Of a stretch of 64,000 bases of DNA, positions 35,548-43,273 are shown one piece after another. Position numbers and translations under genes: made by a program. Below the pieces are notes generated by a model that was given only the letters and a program-made list of their open reading frames with translations, had not been told where the DNA came from and did no database searches. Location of the stretch: NCBI RefSeq assembly GCF_023822065.1, contig NZ_CP084930.1, positions 3,424,001 through 3,488,000 on the forward strand, written 5' to 3'. This DNA comes from Sphingomonas morindae (lineage in GTDB: Bacteria > Pseudomonadota > Alphaproteobacteria > Sphingomonadales > Sphingomonadaceae). Position 1 is the stretch's first letter, and every line of letters begins with the position of its first letter.

Positions 35548-37902
35548 ATGACGGCCAGCGTGACGACCCACGGATCAGACGCGAAAAGCCCGTACCTCGT
35601 CGATACGCCTTCTCTGATGCCAGACCTTACCCGAGCCACCGACTGGGCCTCGACACCGCTTGGGCCCGTCGACCATTGGCCGCAGAGCCTGCGCACGGCG
35701 GTCGACATGATGCTGGGGTCCGGCCATGCGATGTGCATCGCATGGGGCAAGGACCGCACCCTGCTCTACAACGATGCCTATGCGCCGATTCTGGGGAGCC
35801 GCCACCCGCAGGCGCTTGGCAAGCCTTTCGCAGAAGTCTGGCCGGAGATCTGGCCCGAGATCGAACCGCTGGTCGAGCGTACCTTTGCGGGCGAGACATG
35901 CACGTTCGAGGACCTGCCGCTGCTGATGACCCGCAACGGCTATGCGGAGGACACCTGGTGGTCGTTCTCCTATTCGCCGATCCATGATGAGCAGGGGCGT
36001 GTCGCCGGCCTGCTGAACGTGACGCTTGAGACAACCGGCCGGGTGCTGGTCGAAAGACAGCGTGACTCCGCCATCGCTGACCTGCGGGCCAGCGAAGCGC
36101 GATACAGGGCCATCTTTGAGAATATCGATGCCGGCTTCTGCATCAGCGAGGTCAAATTCGATGCGACCGGCGCACCGGTGGATCACCGGGTCGTCGAAGC
36201 CAATCCTGCGTTCGAGCGTCACACGGGACTGAGCGATGCCGTTGGACGCTGGGCCAACGAGGTCGCACCCGGCATCGAGCAGCATTGGCATGATGCCTAT
36301 GGACATGTCGCCAGGACCGGCGAGCCGGTGCGGTTTGAAGGCGAGGCGAAGCCGCTCGGGCGCTGGTACGACGCGCACCTGTTTCCCGTCGCCGATGGCC
36401 GTGTCGCGATGCTCATCGCCGACACGACCGAGCGTCGCCGAACCGAGGACGCCGTCGCCCGCAACGAGGCGAAGTGGCGCACCATTTTTGAGACGCTGCG
36501 CGAGGGCTTCATCCTCGGCGAGCTTGTCCGCGACGAGACAGGCCGGGTCGTCGACTGGCGATATGACGAGGTCAACAATGCCTGGTACGACCTTGTCGGT
36601 ATCGAGCGGGGTTGCGCGGTCGGGCGGACGATCCGGGAGGTCTTTCCTGGCATCGAGGACGCCTGGGTTTTCGAACCTGTGACTGCGGTCGAAACGGGCG
36701 AACCCGTCCGCTTCACGCGCCAGGTCGGGACGCTCGGCCGCTGGTATGACGGGGTGATGCAGCACGCCGGCGACGATCATTTCACGATCATCTTCACCGA
36801 AGTCACCGACCGTGTGCTGCGCGAACGGCGACAGGTGGCCCTTATCCGCCTCAGTGACCGTTTACTGGACGAGGAACCAACCGAGGATCTGGGCCCGTTG
36901 GCGAGTGCCGTGCTTGGGGAGACGCTGGGCGTCGAGCTCGTCGGTTATGGCGACATCGATCCCTTGGCCGAAACGATCACGGTCGAACGCGATTGGACAG
37001 CGGAACCTGCCCTCAGCCTGAGCGGAACGCTACGCCTTCGCGACTATGGTTCGTTCATCGATGATCTGAAAGCCGGAGAGATGGTTGTCGTTCGCGACTG
37101 TCGCTCCGATGCCCGTACGCGCGATCAGGCCGCTGCGCTGGAAGCGCGCGGCGCGCGCGCCTTCGTCAATATCCCCATGATGCAGCAAGGCGCCTGCGTG
37201 GCAATGCTCTACGTCTGCACCGTCGCAGCCCGTGATTGGACCAGTGATGAGGTGCAGTTCGTCCGAGACGTCGCCTACCGCGTCCATGTCGCGATCGAAC
37301 AGGGCCGGGCACGGGCGCAGGAGGCGCTGCTCAACGGCGAGCTGGCGCACCGGGTCAAGAACACGCTGAGCGTGGTGCAGGCGATCGCCAACGCGACGCT
37401 GGCGCGTACCGCGAGCGATGCCGCGGCGACCGAGTTCGGCAACCGAATGAAGGCGCTGGCATCGGCACACGACGTACTGCTGGCACGATCCTGGTCAGCG
37501 GCAGGGTTTCGACAGATCGCAGAGGCGGCACTGGCGTCCTTCGACATTGCCCGCATCACCATCTCTGGACCGGAGGTCAGGATCGGCTCGCGCACCGCCA
37601 TGTCGCTGTCGCTGCTGCTGCATGAGCTGGCGACCAACGCCGCCAAGCACGGTGCGCTGAGCGTGCCCGACGGCCGCGTCACGCTGAGCTGGACGATCTC
37701 TCGCACCGACGACGTCGATATTCTCGACATGCGTTGGGCGGAACGAGGCGGTCCGCCGGCGATTGAACCATCCCACCGTGGTTTTGGATCGCGCATCATC
37801 CGCATGGGTCTTACCGGGTCGGGAGGCGTTAAGCTTCACTATGATATCGAGGGGCTGACAGCAGATATGAGTGCGCCGCTTCACCAGATCATCCAGGGTT
37901 AA
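35548..37902 (+). CDS. HWE-family sensor histidine kinase with three PAS and one GAF domain
   Basis: This is a kinase of about 784 residues. The first PAS-like sensor copies that of the preceding kinase (HWPQSLRTAVDMMLGSGHAM, LLYNDAYAPILGSRHPQALGKP, TWWSFSYSP). It is followed by two further PAS domains (ARYRAIFENIDAGFC.., KWRTIFETLREGFI..), a GAF domain (RLSDRLLDEEPTEDLGPLASAVLG…) and an HWE kinase core. The core H-box is GELAHRVKNTLSVVQAIA (His601), with LLLHELATNAAKHGAL and the terminal WAERGGP/GFGSRII. ATG 35548 was chosen since the domain starts soon after; longer upstream starts are possible and no strong ribosome site decides it. A receiver protein gene follows after 16 bases. Confidence 0.88.
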   Translation: MTASVTTHGSDAKSPYLVDTPSLMPDLTRATDWASTPLGPVDHWPQSLRTAVDMMLGSGHAMCIAWGKDRTLLYNDAYAPILGSRHPQALGKPFAEVWPEIWPEIEPLVERTFAGETCTFEDLPLLMTRNGYAEDTWWSFSYSPIHDEQGRVAGLLNVTLETTGRVLVERQRDSAIADLRASEARYRAIFENIDAGFCISEVKFDATGAPVDHRVVEANPAFERHTGLSDAVGRWANEVAPGIEQHWHDAYGHVARTGEPVRFEGEAKPLGRWYDAHLFPVADGRVAMLIADTTERRRTEDAVARNEAKWRTIFETLREGFILGELVRDETGRVVDWRYDEVNNAWYDLVGIERGCAVGRTIREVFPGIEDAWVFEPVTAVETGEPVRFTRQVGTLGRWYDGVMQHAGDDHFTIIFTEVTDRVLRERRQVALIRLSDRLLDEEPTEDLGPLASAVLGETLGVELVGYGDIDPLAETITVERDWTAEPALSLSGTLRLRDYGSFIDDLKAGEMVVVRDCRSDARTRDQAAALEARGARAFVNIPMMQQGACVAMLYVCTVAARDWTSDEVQFVRDVAYRVHVAIEQGRARAQEALLNGELAHRVKNTLSVVQAIANATLARTASDAAATEFGNRMKALASAHDVLLARSWSAAGFRQIAEAALASFDIARITISGPEVRIGSRTAMSLSLLLHELATNAAKHGALSVPDGRVTLSWTISRTDDVDILDMRWAERGGPPAIEPSHRGFGSRIIRMGLTGSGGVKLHYDIEGLTADMSAPLHQIIQG

Positions 37903-37918
37903 GTCGATCAGCCACATT

Positions 37919-38329
37919 ATGGGTCAGTCACAACCGATCGGGCCTTTGCCTGTTCTCATCATCGAGGATCAGCCGGTGCTCCGCATCGAGGTCGCCGATA
38001 TGGTCGAACGGGCGGGTTTCATTCCCGTCGAGGCAACCAGCGTCGATGAGGCGATCAGCATCCTTGAGACCCGCACGGACATCCGGATCGTCTATATCGA
38101 TCTCGACATGCCACGAGGCGTTAAGGGGATCGAGATCGCCGCTGCGATCCGCAATCGATGGCCGCCGATCGAGATCATCCTGACCGCTGCCACCTTGGCC
38201 AAAGCCGACCTCGACCTACCGGTCCGGGCGGAATTCTATTCCAAGCCCATCCATCATGGTGATGTGATCGCTGCCATGCGCCGTATGGCGGCCGAGTCGG
38301 ATTGTAGAGGCTGCGAACGACTGGCTTGA
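37919..38329 (+). CDS. Single-domain response regulator
   Basis: This is a 136-residue stand-alone receiver (CheY-like) with no output domain. The acidic pocket is IIEDQP, the phospho-acceptor is Asp61 in YIDLDMPRG, and the conserved Thr/Lys are represented by LTAATLA and FYSKPIHHGD. HWE kinases often pair with such free receivers. It starts 16 bases after the HWE kinase gene and is almost certainly its partner or a phosphate sink. The dispersed intergenic repeat begins at its stop codon. Confidence 0.85.
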   Translation: MGQSQPIGPLPVLIIEDQPVLRIEVADMVERAGFIPVEATSVDEAISILETRTDIRIVYIDLDMPRGVKGIEIAAAIRNRWPPIEIILTAATLAKADLDLPVRAEFYSKPIHHGDVIAAMRRMAAESDCRGCERLA

Positions 38330-38387
38330 CCCATTTGCGGTCATTCGCGGCTGGTTTGCGGCTCCCCGACTTCGGCCGCTCGTTCAT
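38326..38387 (+). repeat. Dispersed ~62-bp intergenic repeat, copy 4
   Basis: It runs from TTGACCCATTTGCGGTCATT to GCCGCTCGTTCAT and overlaps the response-regulator stop codon. It best represents the consensus of the five copies. Confidence 0.7.
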
Positions 38388-38448
38388 CTCTGCGGGGCGT
38401 TGATCTCGATCGGCGGCCTAAAGTTACGTTTCTCAGATCGCACGAGCT

Positions 38449-39333
38449 TCACACGAACAGCTCGCGCTCCTGCTCGAACATTGCACCGATCTCATCCGCT
38501 ACGATCCTGACTGACGCATTCTTCCGATCGCGGCTACGCGTCAGCAGGAACACCTCCGTGTTCGGCGGCACCGCACCGAGATCGCAGCGTCGCAGAAGCG
38601 GGTCGGCACGGCCGATGAAATGCGGGATAAGCGCCAGGCCCGCCCCTGTTCGCGCGGCGATCGACTGGAGGAACTGGTCCTTGGCGCGGAACGCGACGCG
38701 CGCTCGGGGAAAATGCTTCGTCAGCCATGCGGCCCCGGACAGGTAGGCGTCGGCCTCGTTGAAGCTTATGAAGACCGGATCACCGCCAGCTTTGGTCGAG
38801 GCACAGGCCTCCTGCGTCCCATAGAAGCCGTAGCCAACGGTCGTCAGCGGGCGGGCAATTACATCGCCGTCCTTGGGCTTTTCGAAGCGGATGGCGATGT
38901 CCGCTTCGTGGCGTTCGAGGCTGATCGAGCGCAGCGCGGGAGCGAGATCGATGTCGAGCCTAGGATAGCGGCCGGCGAGTGTCGGCAGGCGTGACATGAG
39001 GAAGCCGGCGGACAGCCCTGGCGAGGCGTTGATCCGGACAAGACCGCTGGGTGTGCCGTCCGCCATGCCGCGGCCGAGGATCTGGGCCGCCTGCTCCATG
39101 TCGGTCGCCGCCTCGAGCGCATGGGCACCCGCCGGCGTCAGCACATAACCTTCAGGGCGGCGCTCGACGAGTTTCTCGCCTAGGCTTTCTTCCAGCGAAT
39201 GGAGCCGGCGCGCAATGGTCGCGTGATTGACCGAGAGCATCCGGGCGGCGGCCGACAGACTGCCGTGCCGAGCGAGCGCTACGAAGATGCGAACGTCCTG
39301 CCAGTCGAGCTCTGTGCGTTTTTGATCAGCCAT
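38449..39333 (-). CDS. LysR-family transcriptional regulator
   Basis: This is a 294-residue LysR regulator. Its HTH is WQDVRIFVALARHGSLSAAARMLSVNHATIARRLHSLEESLGEKLVERR, typical of the subgroup that controls SDR/reductase genes. The effector domain starts with PSGLVRINASPGLSAGFLMSRLPTLAGRYP. ATG 39333 is 11 residues ahead of the HTH. It is divergent from the five-gene cluster beginning at 39412 with 78 bases between, so it probably regulates that cluster. Confidence 0.9.
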   Translation of the reverse strand: MADQKRTELDWQDVRIFVALARHGSLSAAARMLSVNHATIARRLHSLEESLGEKLVERRPEGYVLTPAGAHALEAATDMEQAAQILGRGMADGTPSGLVRINASPGLSAGFLMSRLPTLAGRYPRLDIDLAPALRSISLERHEADIAIRFEKPKDGDVIARPLTTVGYGFYGTQEACASTKAGGDPVFISFNEADAYLSGAAWLTKHFPRARVAFRAKDQFLQSIAARTGAGLALIPHFIGRADPLLRRCDLGAVPPNTEVFLLTRSRDRKNASVRIVADEIGAMFEQERELFV

Positions 39334-39411
39334 TGATCGGAGATAGCGAATTTTCGGGTGTTCGACACCGCCATACATGCCGGTCATCAACCAAGCATGA
39401 GGCCAATCGCT
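39334..39411. promoter_or_regulatory. Divergent LysR/SDR promoter region
   Basis: These 78 bases separate the LysR gene from the SDR operon it probably controls. The segment is relatively AT-rich (GATAGCGAATTTTCGGGTG) where a LysR operator and the -10 elements would lie. No specific T-N11-A site could be chosen with confidence. Confidence 0.35.
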
Positions 39412-40122
39412 ATGTCGGACATCAAGAAAATCGCCATCGTCACTGGGGCCTCGCAGGGCCTGGGCGAAGGCATCGTCAACGGGTTCCGCGCCCGCGGCTA
39501 CGGTGTCGTCGCGACCTCGCGCTCGATCCAGCCCTCGACCGACCCCGATCTGGTGACCGTCGCCGGCGACATCGGCGATCCCGAGACGGGCAAGCGGCTG
39601 GTCGCGGCGGCGCTGGAGCGGTTCGGCCGCATCGACACGCTGGTCAACAATGCCGGGATATTCATCGGCAAGGCGTTCACCGACTATACCGAGGAGGATT
39701 ACCGGCTGAAGCTGAAGACCAACCTCGACGGCTTCTTCTTCACCACCCAGGCAGTCGTCCCGGTCATGCTGGAGCGGGGCCAGGGCCACATCGTCCAGAT
39801 CACCGCCTCGACGGCGGAGTTCGCGAGTTCGCGTTCGCCCGCCTTCATCGCCATGCTGACCAAGGGCGGCATGAACGCTGCGACCAAGAGTCTCGCGATC
39901 GAATATGCCACGCGCGGCATCCGCGTTAACGCGGTTGCTCCCGGCGTGATCCGCACCCCGATGCACGATCCCAAGATCGTCGAGCAGCTCGGCGCCTTTC
40001 ACCCGATGCACAAGCTCGGCGAGGTCGAGGATATCGTCCGCGCGGTGCTCTACCTCGAGGATGCCGTCTTCTCGACCGGCGAGATCCTGCACGTCGACGG
40101 CGGCCTGATCGCCGGTCGCTGA
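39412..40122 (+). CDS. SDR-family oxidoreductase lacking the catalytic tyrosine
   Basis: This is a 236-residue Rossmann protein of the classical SDR type: nucleotide loop TGASQGLGEG, LVNNAGIFIGKAF, the IRVNAVAPGVIRTPMH strand and GEILHVDGG at the end. The active-site YxxxK is not present. Lys151 (LTKGG) is there, but the position four before it is Ala147. Relatives with the same LTKGG pattern exist as far as I recall, so this may be a real subfamily rather than a mutation. ATG 39412 has GAGG nine bases upstream; an ATG five codons earlier is possible. It is the first gene of the LysR-divergent cluster. Confidence 0.85.
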   Translation: MSDIKKIAIVTGASQGLGEGIVNGFRARGYGVVATSRSIQPSTDPDLVTVAGDIGDPETGKRLVAAALERFGRIDTLVNNAGIFIGKAFTDYTEEDYRLKLKTNLDGFFFTTQAVVPVMLERGQGHIVQITASTAEFASSRSPAFIAMLTKGGMNAATKSLAIEYATRGIRVNAVAPGVIRTPMHDPKIVEQLGAFHPMHKLGEVEDIVRAVLYLEDAVFSTGEILHVDGGLIAGR

Positions 40123-40143
40123 TCCACCGTCGGGAGACCAACC

Positions 40144-40389
40144 ATGCCGATCGTCAACATCCTGGTGACCCGCGAAGGCACCGCGCCGGGCGCGGACCGA
40201 ACCACCGCAAAGCAGAAGGCCGCCATCTACCACGGCATCGCCGACCTGCTGTTCGATGTGATGGGCAAGCCGCGCGAGGACACCACCGTGATCTTCCACG
40301 AACACGAGATGGAGGATCTCGGCCAGGGCGGGCTGCCGCTGACCGACTACCGCGCCCGGCGGGCGCAGGAACGTCAAGCCAGCGCCTGA
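40144..40389 (+). CDS. 4-oxalocrotonate tautomerase-like protein
   Basis: This is an 81-residue tautomerase-superfamily protein. After removal of Met it has the catalytic N-terminal proline (PIVNILVTREG). The segment AAIYHGIADLLFDVMGKPREDTTVIFHE is the usual helix-strand unit. GGGAGA precedes the start. The gene lies 21 bases after the SDR gene in the same direction. Members isomerise enols or act on related small acids; the substrate here is unknown. Confidence 0.85.
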   Translation: MPIVNILVTREGTAPGADRTTAKQKAAIYHGIADLLFDVMGKPREDTTVIFHEHEMEDLGQGGLPLTDYRARRAQERQASA

Positions 40390-40468
40390 CGCCAGCCATC
40401 ACCGACCACCGACCGCACCATCCAGCGAGGAGCCTGCTCGTCGCTGCCCATCAGAGAAGGTAACACCC

Positions 40469-41215
40469 ATGAACAAGATCGTCGCGAACCTCTCCGCCGC
40501 CGCTCTGTCGCTGGCCGTCGCGGGCACCGCTCACGCCGCCCCTGCCCGCAACGTCGTGCTAGTCCATGGCGCGTTCACCGACCAGACGAGCTGGGACAAG
40601 GTCGCCAAGCTGCTGCGCCGCAAGGGCTTTCACGTCACGGAAGTCGCGAACCCGATGACCTCGCTTGAGGCCGACGTGGCCGCCACCCGCGCGGCGCTGG
40701 CCGAGCAGAAGGGCCCCACCGTGCTGGTCGGGCACAGCTGGGGCGGCGTGGTGATCGGCGAGGCGGGGAACGATCCCAAGGTGTCTGCGCTGGTCTATGT
40801 CGCCGCCTACGCTCCTGATCGCGGCGAAAGCCTGAAGTCGCTGTCCGAAGGTGCGCCGCCCTCGCCGGGGAAGAAGGCGCTGGGTCTGGATGCGCGCGGC
40901 TATCTGTCTCTCGACCCCGCCGCGTTCCCAAGCTTGTTCGTGGGCGACGTGCCGGCCGCCGAGGGCAAGGCGCTGGTCGCGCACCAGATCCCACTCAACA
41001 GCGCCGTGTTCGGCGAGGAGGCGACAGTCGCGGCTTGGCACGACAAGCCGACCTTCTACGCCATCTCGGCTAACGACCAGATGATCCCGCCCGCGGCCGA
41101 AGCGATGTTCGCCAAGCGGATGAACGCCAGGACGGTGACGCTTCCGTCGAGCCACGCGTCGCCCGTCTCGCACCCGGCCGAAGTCGCCGCGCTGATCGAG
41201 CGCGCCGCCCGCTGA
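40469..41215 (+). CDS. Exported alpha/beta hydrolase
   Basis: This is a 248-residue alpha/beta hydrolase with a Sec signal peptide (MNKIVANLSAAALSLAVAGTAHA), so it is periplasmic or secreted. The fold markers are NVVLVHGAFTDQTSWDKVAKLL, the nucleophile elbow VGHSWGGVV (Ser intact), a late Asp in AISANDQMIPP and His in LPSSHASPVSHP. It resembles the salicylate esterase-like branch of small hydrolases. The start has GAAGG upstream. It lies 79 bases after the tautomerase gene. Confidence 0.87.
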   Translation: MNKIVANLSAAALSLAVAGTAHAAPARNVVLVHGAFTDQTSWDKVAKLLRRKGFHVTEVANPMTSLEADVAATRAALAEQKGPTVLVGHSWGGVVIGEAGNDPKVSALVYVAAYAPDRGESLKSLSEGAPPSPGKKALGLDARGYLSLDPAAFPSLFVGDVPAAEGKALVAHQIPLNSAVFGEEATVAAWHDKPTFYAISANDQMIPPAAEAMFAKRMNARTVTLPSSHASPVSHPAEVAALIERAAR

Positions 41216-41289
41216 TCACGCGCGGGGGCGCTGCTCCCCGGCGCAGCCCCGCCGCCTACCGCCACCTTCTTGCTCAGGAGTACCTTCCG

Positions 41290-41700
41290 ATGAACACCGC
41301 CCATGTTGACGACTATTTCGCGGCCCTCGCCAACCGGGACAGCTTGCGGATCGTGCCGCACCTCGCCGAGAACATCGTCCTGCTCGGCCCCATCTTTCCC
41401 GAACCGACCATCGGCAAGGATGCCGTGGTGGAGGTTCTCTCAGGCTTCCTCGAGACGATCGACAGCCTCGAGGTGAACCTGCGCTTCGCTCAGGACCACG
41501 ACGTCGCCGTCTTCTTCAGCTTCACCTGCAACGGCCTGACCGTGAAGGGCAACGAGCACCTGCACCTGAACGACGACGGCCTGATCGACGGCATCGAGGT
41601 GGCATGGCGCCCGCTTCCCGCGACCGTGGCGGTACAGGAGGTGTTCGCCAGTAAGCTCGGCTTCCCGGCCATGCGCCTCGTGCCGGCGGCCGACGCCTGA
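41290..41700 (+). CDS. SnoaL/NTF2-like small protein
   Basis: This is a 136-residue protein of the NTF2-like fold: an N-terminal helix DDYFAALANRDSLRIVPHLAENIVLLGPI, then strands KDAVVEVLSGFLETIDSLEVNLRF, VAVFFSFTCNGLTVKGNEHLHLNDDGLIDGIEVAW. Such proteins are isomerases, hydrolases or simple ligand binders; no catalytic residues can be assigned. CAGGAG precedes the start. It is the fourth gene in the LysR-divergent cluster. Confidence 0.78.
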   Translation: MNTAHVDDYFAALANRDSLRIVPHLAENIVLLGPIFPEPTIGKDAVVEVLSGFLETIDSLEVNLRFAQDHDVAVFFSFTCNGLTVKGNEHLHLNDDGLIDGIEVAWRPLPATVAVQEVFASKLGFPAMRLVPAADA

Positions 41701-41829
41701 CGCGAGCCCACGCCAGTGCCGCAGCCCCGGCTTCGCGGCACGGCAGCCTGACCCAGCACTGAGCGTCGATCGACCCCGTTCTATCCCACCCTGAGCGGAC
41801 TTGACGCTCCAATCTCGAAGAGGGATGTC

Positions 41830-42480
41830 ATGTCGCAATCCATCATGATCATCGGTGCCGGCCCGGCCATCGGCCGCGGCGTTGCGGAAAGGTTCGGCGA
41901 GGCCGGCTGGTCTGTCGTGCTTACCGCGCGCGACCCGGATCGCCTGGTCGAAGAAGCGGCCGCACTTTCGACGAAGGGCATCGCTGTACACACGGTGCCG
42001 GCGGATGCGACCGACCCGGTGGCGCTTCGCGCAGCGATCGCGAAGGGCGATGAGCTGACCGGAGGCCTGACCGTGGTTCACTTCAATGCAGCCGTTGTCC
42101 GGATCCAGGACCTTTTCAGCATGACGGACGCGGAGGTGACGAGAGATCTCGCGATCAACGTCGCGGCGGGATTGCACACGATCCGCGCCGCCGTCAGCCT
42201 GTTCGGCGATCGCGGAGGCACGATCCTCATCACCGGCGGCGGAATTGCGACGGCTCCGAACCCGAACGCGGTGAGCCTGGGCGTGGGCAAGGTCGCCATG
42301 CGCCATGCCGTCCAGGCGCTCGTCAAGCCGCTCGCGGAGCGTGGCATCCGCATCGCAACCGCGACGGTTCGTGAAAGGATTTTACCCGACTCAGCCGAGT
42401 CGGCGGGCGTCGCCGATCTTATGTGGCGACTGGCGACCGATCGGGAGGCGCCTTGGGAGCTCGACTACCGGGCGCCATGA
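41830..42480 (+). CDS. Second SDR-like protein lacking the catalytic tyrosine
   Basis: This is a 216-residue short SDR. Its glycine-rich loop is modified (IGAGPAIGRGVAERFG), NNAG is replaced by FNAA, and the active site has Lys154 (VSLGVGKVAM) with Leu150 where Tyr is expected. The C-terminus is short. It could bind NAD(P) but is not expected to use the classical SDR mechanism. GAGGG lies a few bases before ATG 41830. It is the last gene of the cluster before the genomic island. Confidence 0.82.
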   Translation: MSQSIMIIGAGPAIGRGVAERFGEAGWSVVLTARDPDRLVEEAAALSTKGIAVHTVPADATDPVALRAAIAKGDELTGGLTVVHFNAAVVRIQDLFSMTDAEVTRDLAINVAAGLHTIRAAVSLFGDRGGTILITGGGIATAPNPNAVSLGVGKVAMRHAVQALVKPLAERGIRIATATVRERILPDSAESAGVADLMWRLATDREAPWELDYRAP

Positions 42481-42841
42481 TACTGTCAGGTCAACATTCG
42501 TGTCAGGAGGGCCATCGCCGCCGAAGTACAGTTGTCCGCTCGGACCCATTCCCGGCCATTCAGCGCCTGCGAGTCGCCTCCCGAAACCAGCCGCTCGTTA
42601 ATGTGAGTGGAAGACCGCCCTGGTCGGGCGCAGCCAGACGCTAAAACCGCCTAGGTGGGCAAAGCTGTTGCTGGCGGGCCGCACAGCTAACGACACCTTC
42701 CGGCACCAGCGGTCATTCGCGAAGCTTCAGGCATGCAGCCGGACTTTCCGTGCTGCTCCTCGTAGCGTAAGGCGGGGCTGTAACCAGCCCTGCGGAGGCG
42801 ATCCGCATGGGTGGCAGCAATCACCAAGGCGAGAGACGACG
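42481..42841. other. Intergenic region at the left edge of the island
   Basis: These 361 bases hold the fifth copy of the dispersed repeat (42541-42602) and a partial internal match near 42706-42720 (CAGCGGTCATTCGCG). A 12-codon frame starting at 42807 ends just before the next gene. The left boundary of the island is likely here, but no duplicate of the tRNA end was found. Confidence 0.4.
42541..42602 (+). repeat. Dispersed ~62-bp intergenic repeat, copy 5
   Basis: It contains GACCCATTCCCGGCCATTC and ends GAAACCAGCCGCTCGTTAAT, matching copy 2 at its 3' end and copy 4 at its 5' end. Confidence 0.65.
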
Positions 42842-43273
42842 TTGAACCGACTGGCCGCAGAGAGTGACGGGATAGTGTTCGGCTTCACGTCGCGCAATGC
42901 GCGCACTTACAAGTCGATGAACTATCATCGTCACAGGATCAAAAAGGACAAGACGCTTTGGTCGTCCGCAGTGGCGGTCACGGAAGAAGCGGATTTCTTT
43001 GACATCAGTGACGACAGTGCCTGGTCATGCAATGCCGGAAACTACTGGTGGGTATCCGTGGATGGGGTTCGGATCGTAGGGCAGCTTGGTGAACGTGTCG
43101 CGTTCTTCCCGCGGTGCGGCAATCACCCGGGGCCATGGCACGGCTACCCCGTGTCAGTGACGAACGACGAGCATTACGAAGTTCCCGAGGAGGTCATCTC
43201 CAAATGGGAGTCGGGGAAAAACCCACGCATCGATGACCTCGTGGCCGGTCGAATGCGGAAATTTAAGATATGA
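42842..43273 (+). CDS. Unknown protein, first gene of the island
   Basis: This is a protein of about 143 residues with no recognised family. It is rich in aromatic and charged residues (SMNYHRHRIKKDKTLWSSAVAVTEEADFFDISDDSAWSCNAGNYWWVSVDG, then GNHPGPWHGYPVSVTNDEHYEVPEEVISKWESGKNPRIDDLVAGR). This suggests a small folded beta-rich domain. No signal peptide is present. The start is uncertain: TTG 42842 follows GGCGAGAGACGACG, and the frame is open further upstream with less protein-like sequence. Its stop overlaps the next start by four bases (ATGA), so the two are translationally coupled. Confidence 0.6.
   Translation: MNRLAAESDGIVFGFTSRNARTYKSMNYHRHRIKKDKTLWSSAVAVTEEADFFDISDDSAWSCNAGNYWWVSVDGVRIVGQLGERVAFFPRCGNHPGPWHGYPVSVTNDEHYEVPEEVISKWESGKNPRIDDLVAGRMRKFKI

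Noticed and set aside
42481..42841. Left attachment site of the island
   Set aside because: I looked for a second copy of the tRNA-fMet 3' end or the terminator near this edge and found none; the boundary stays inferred.
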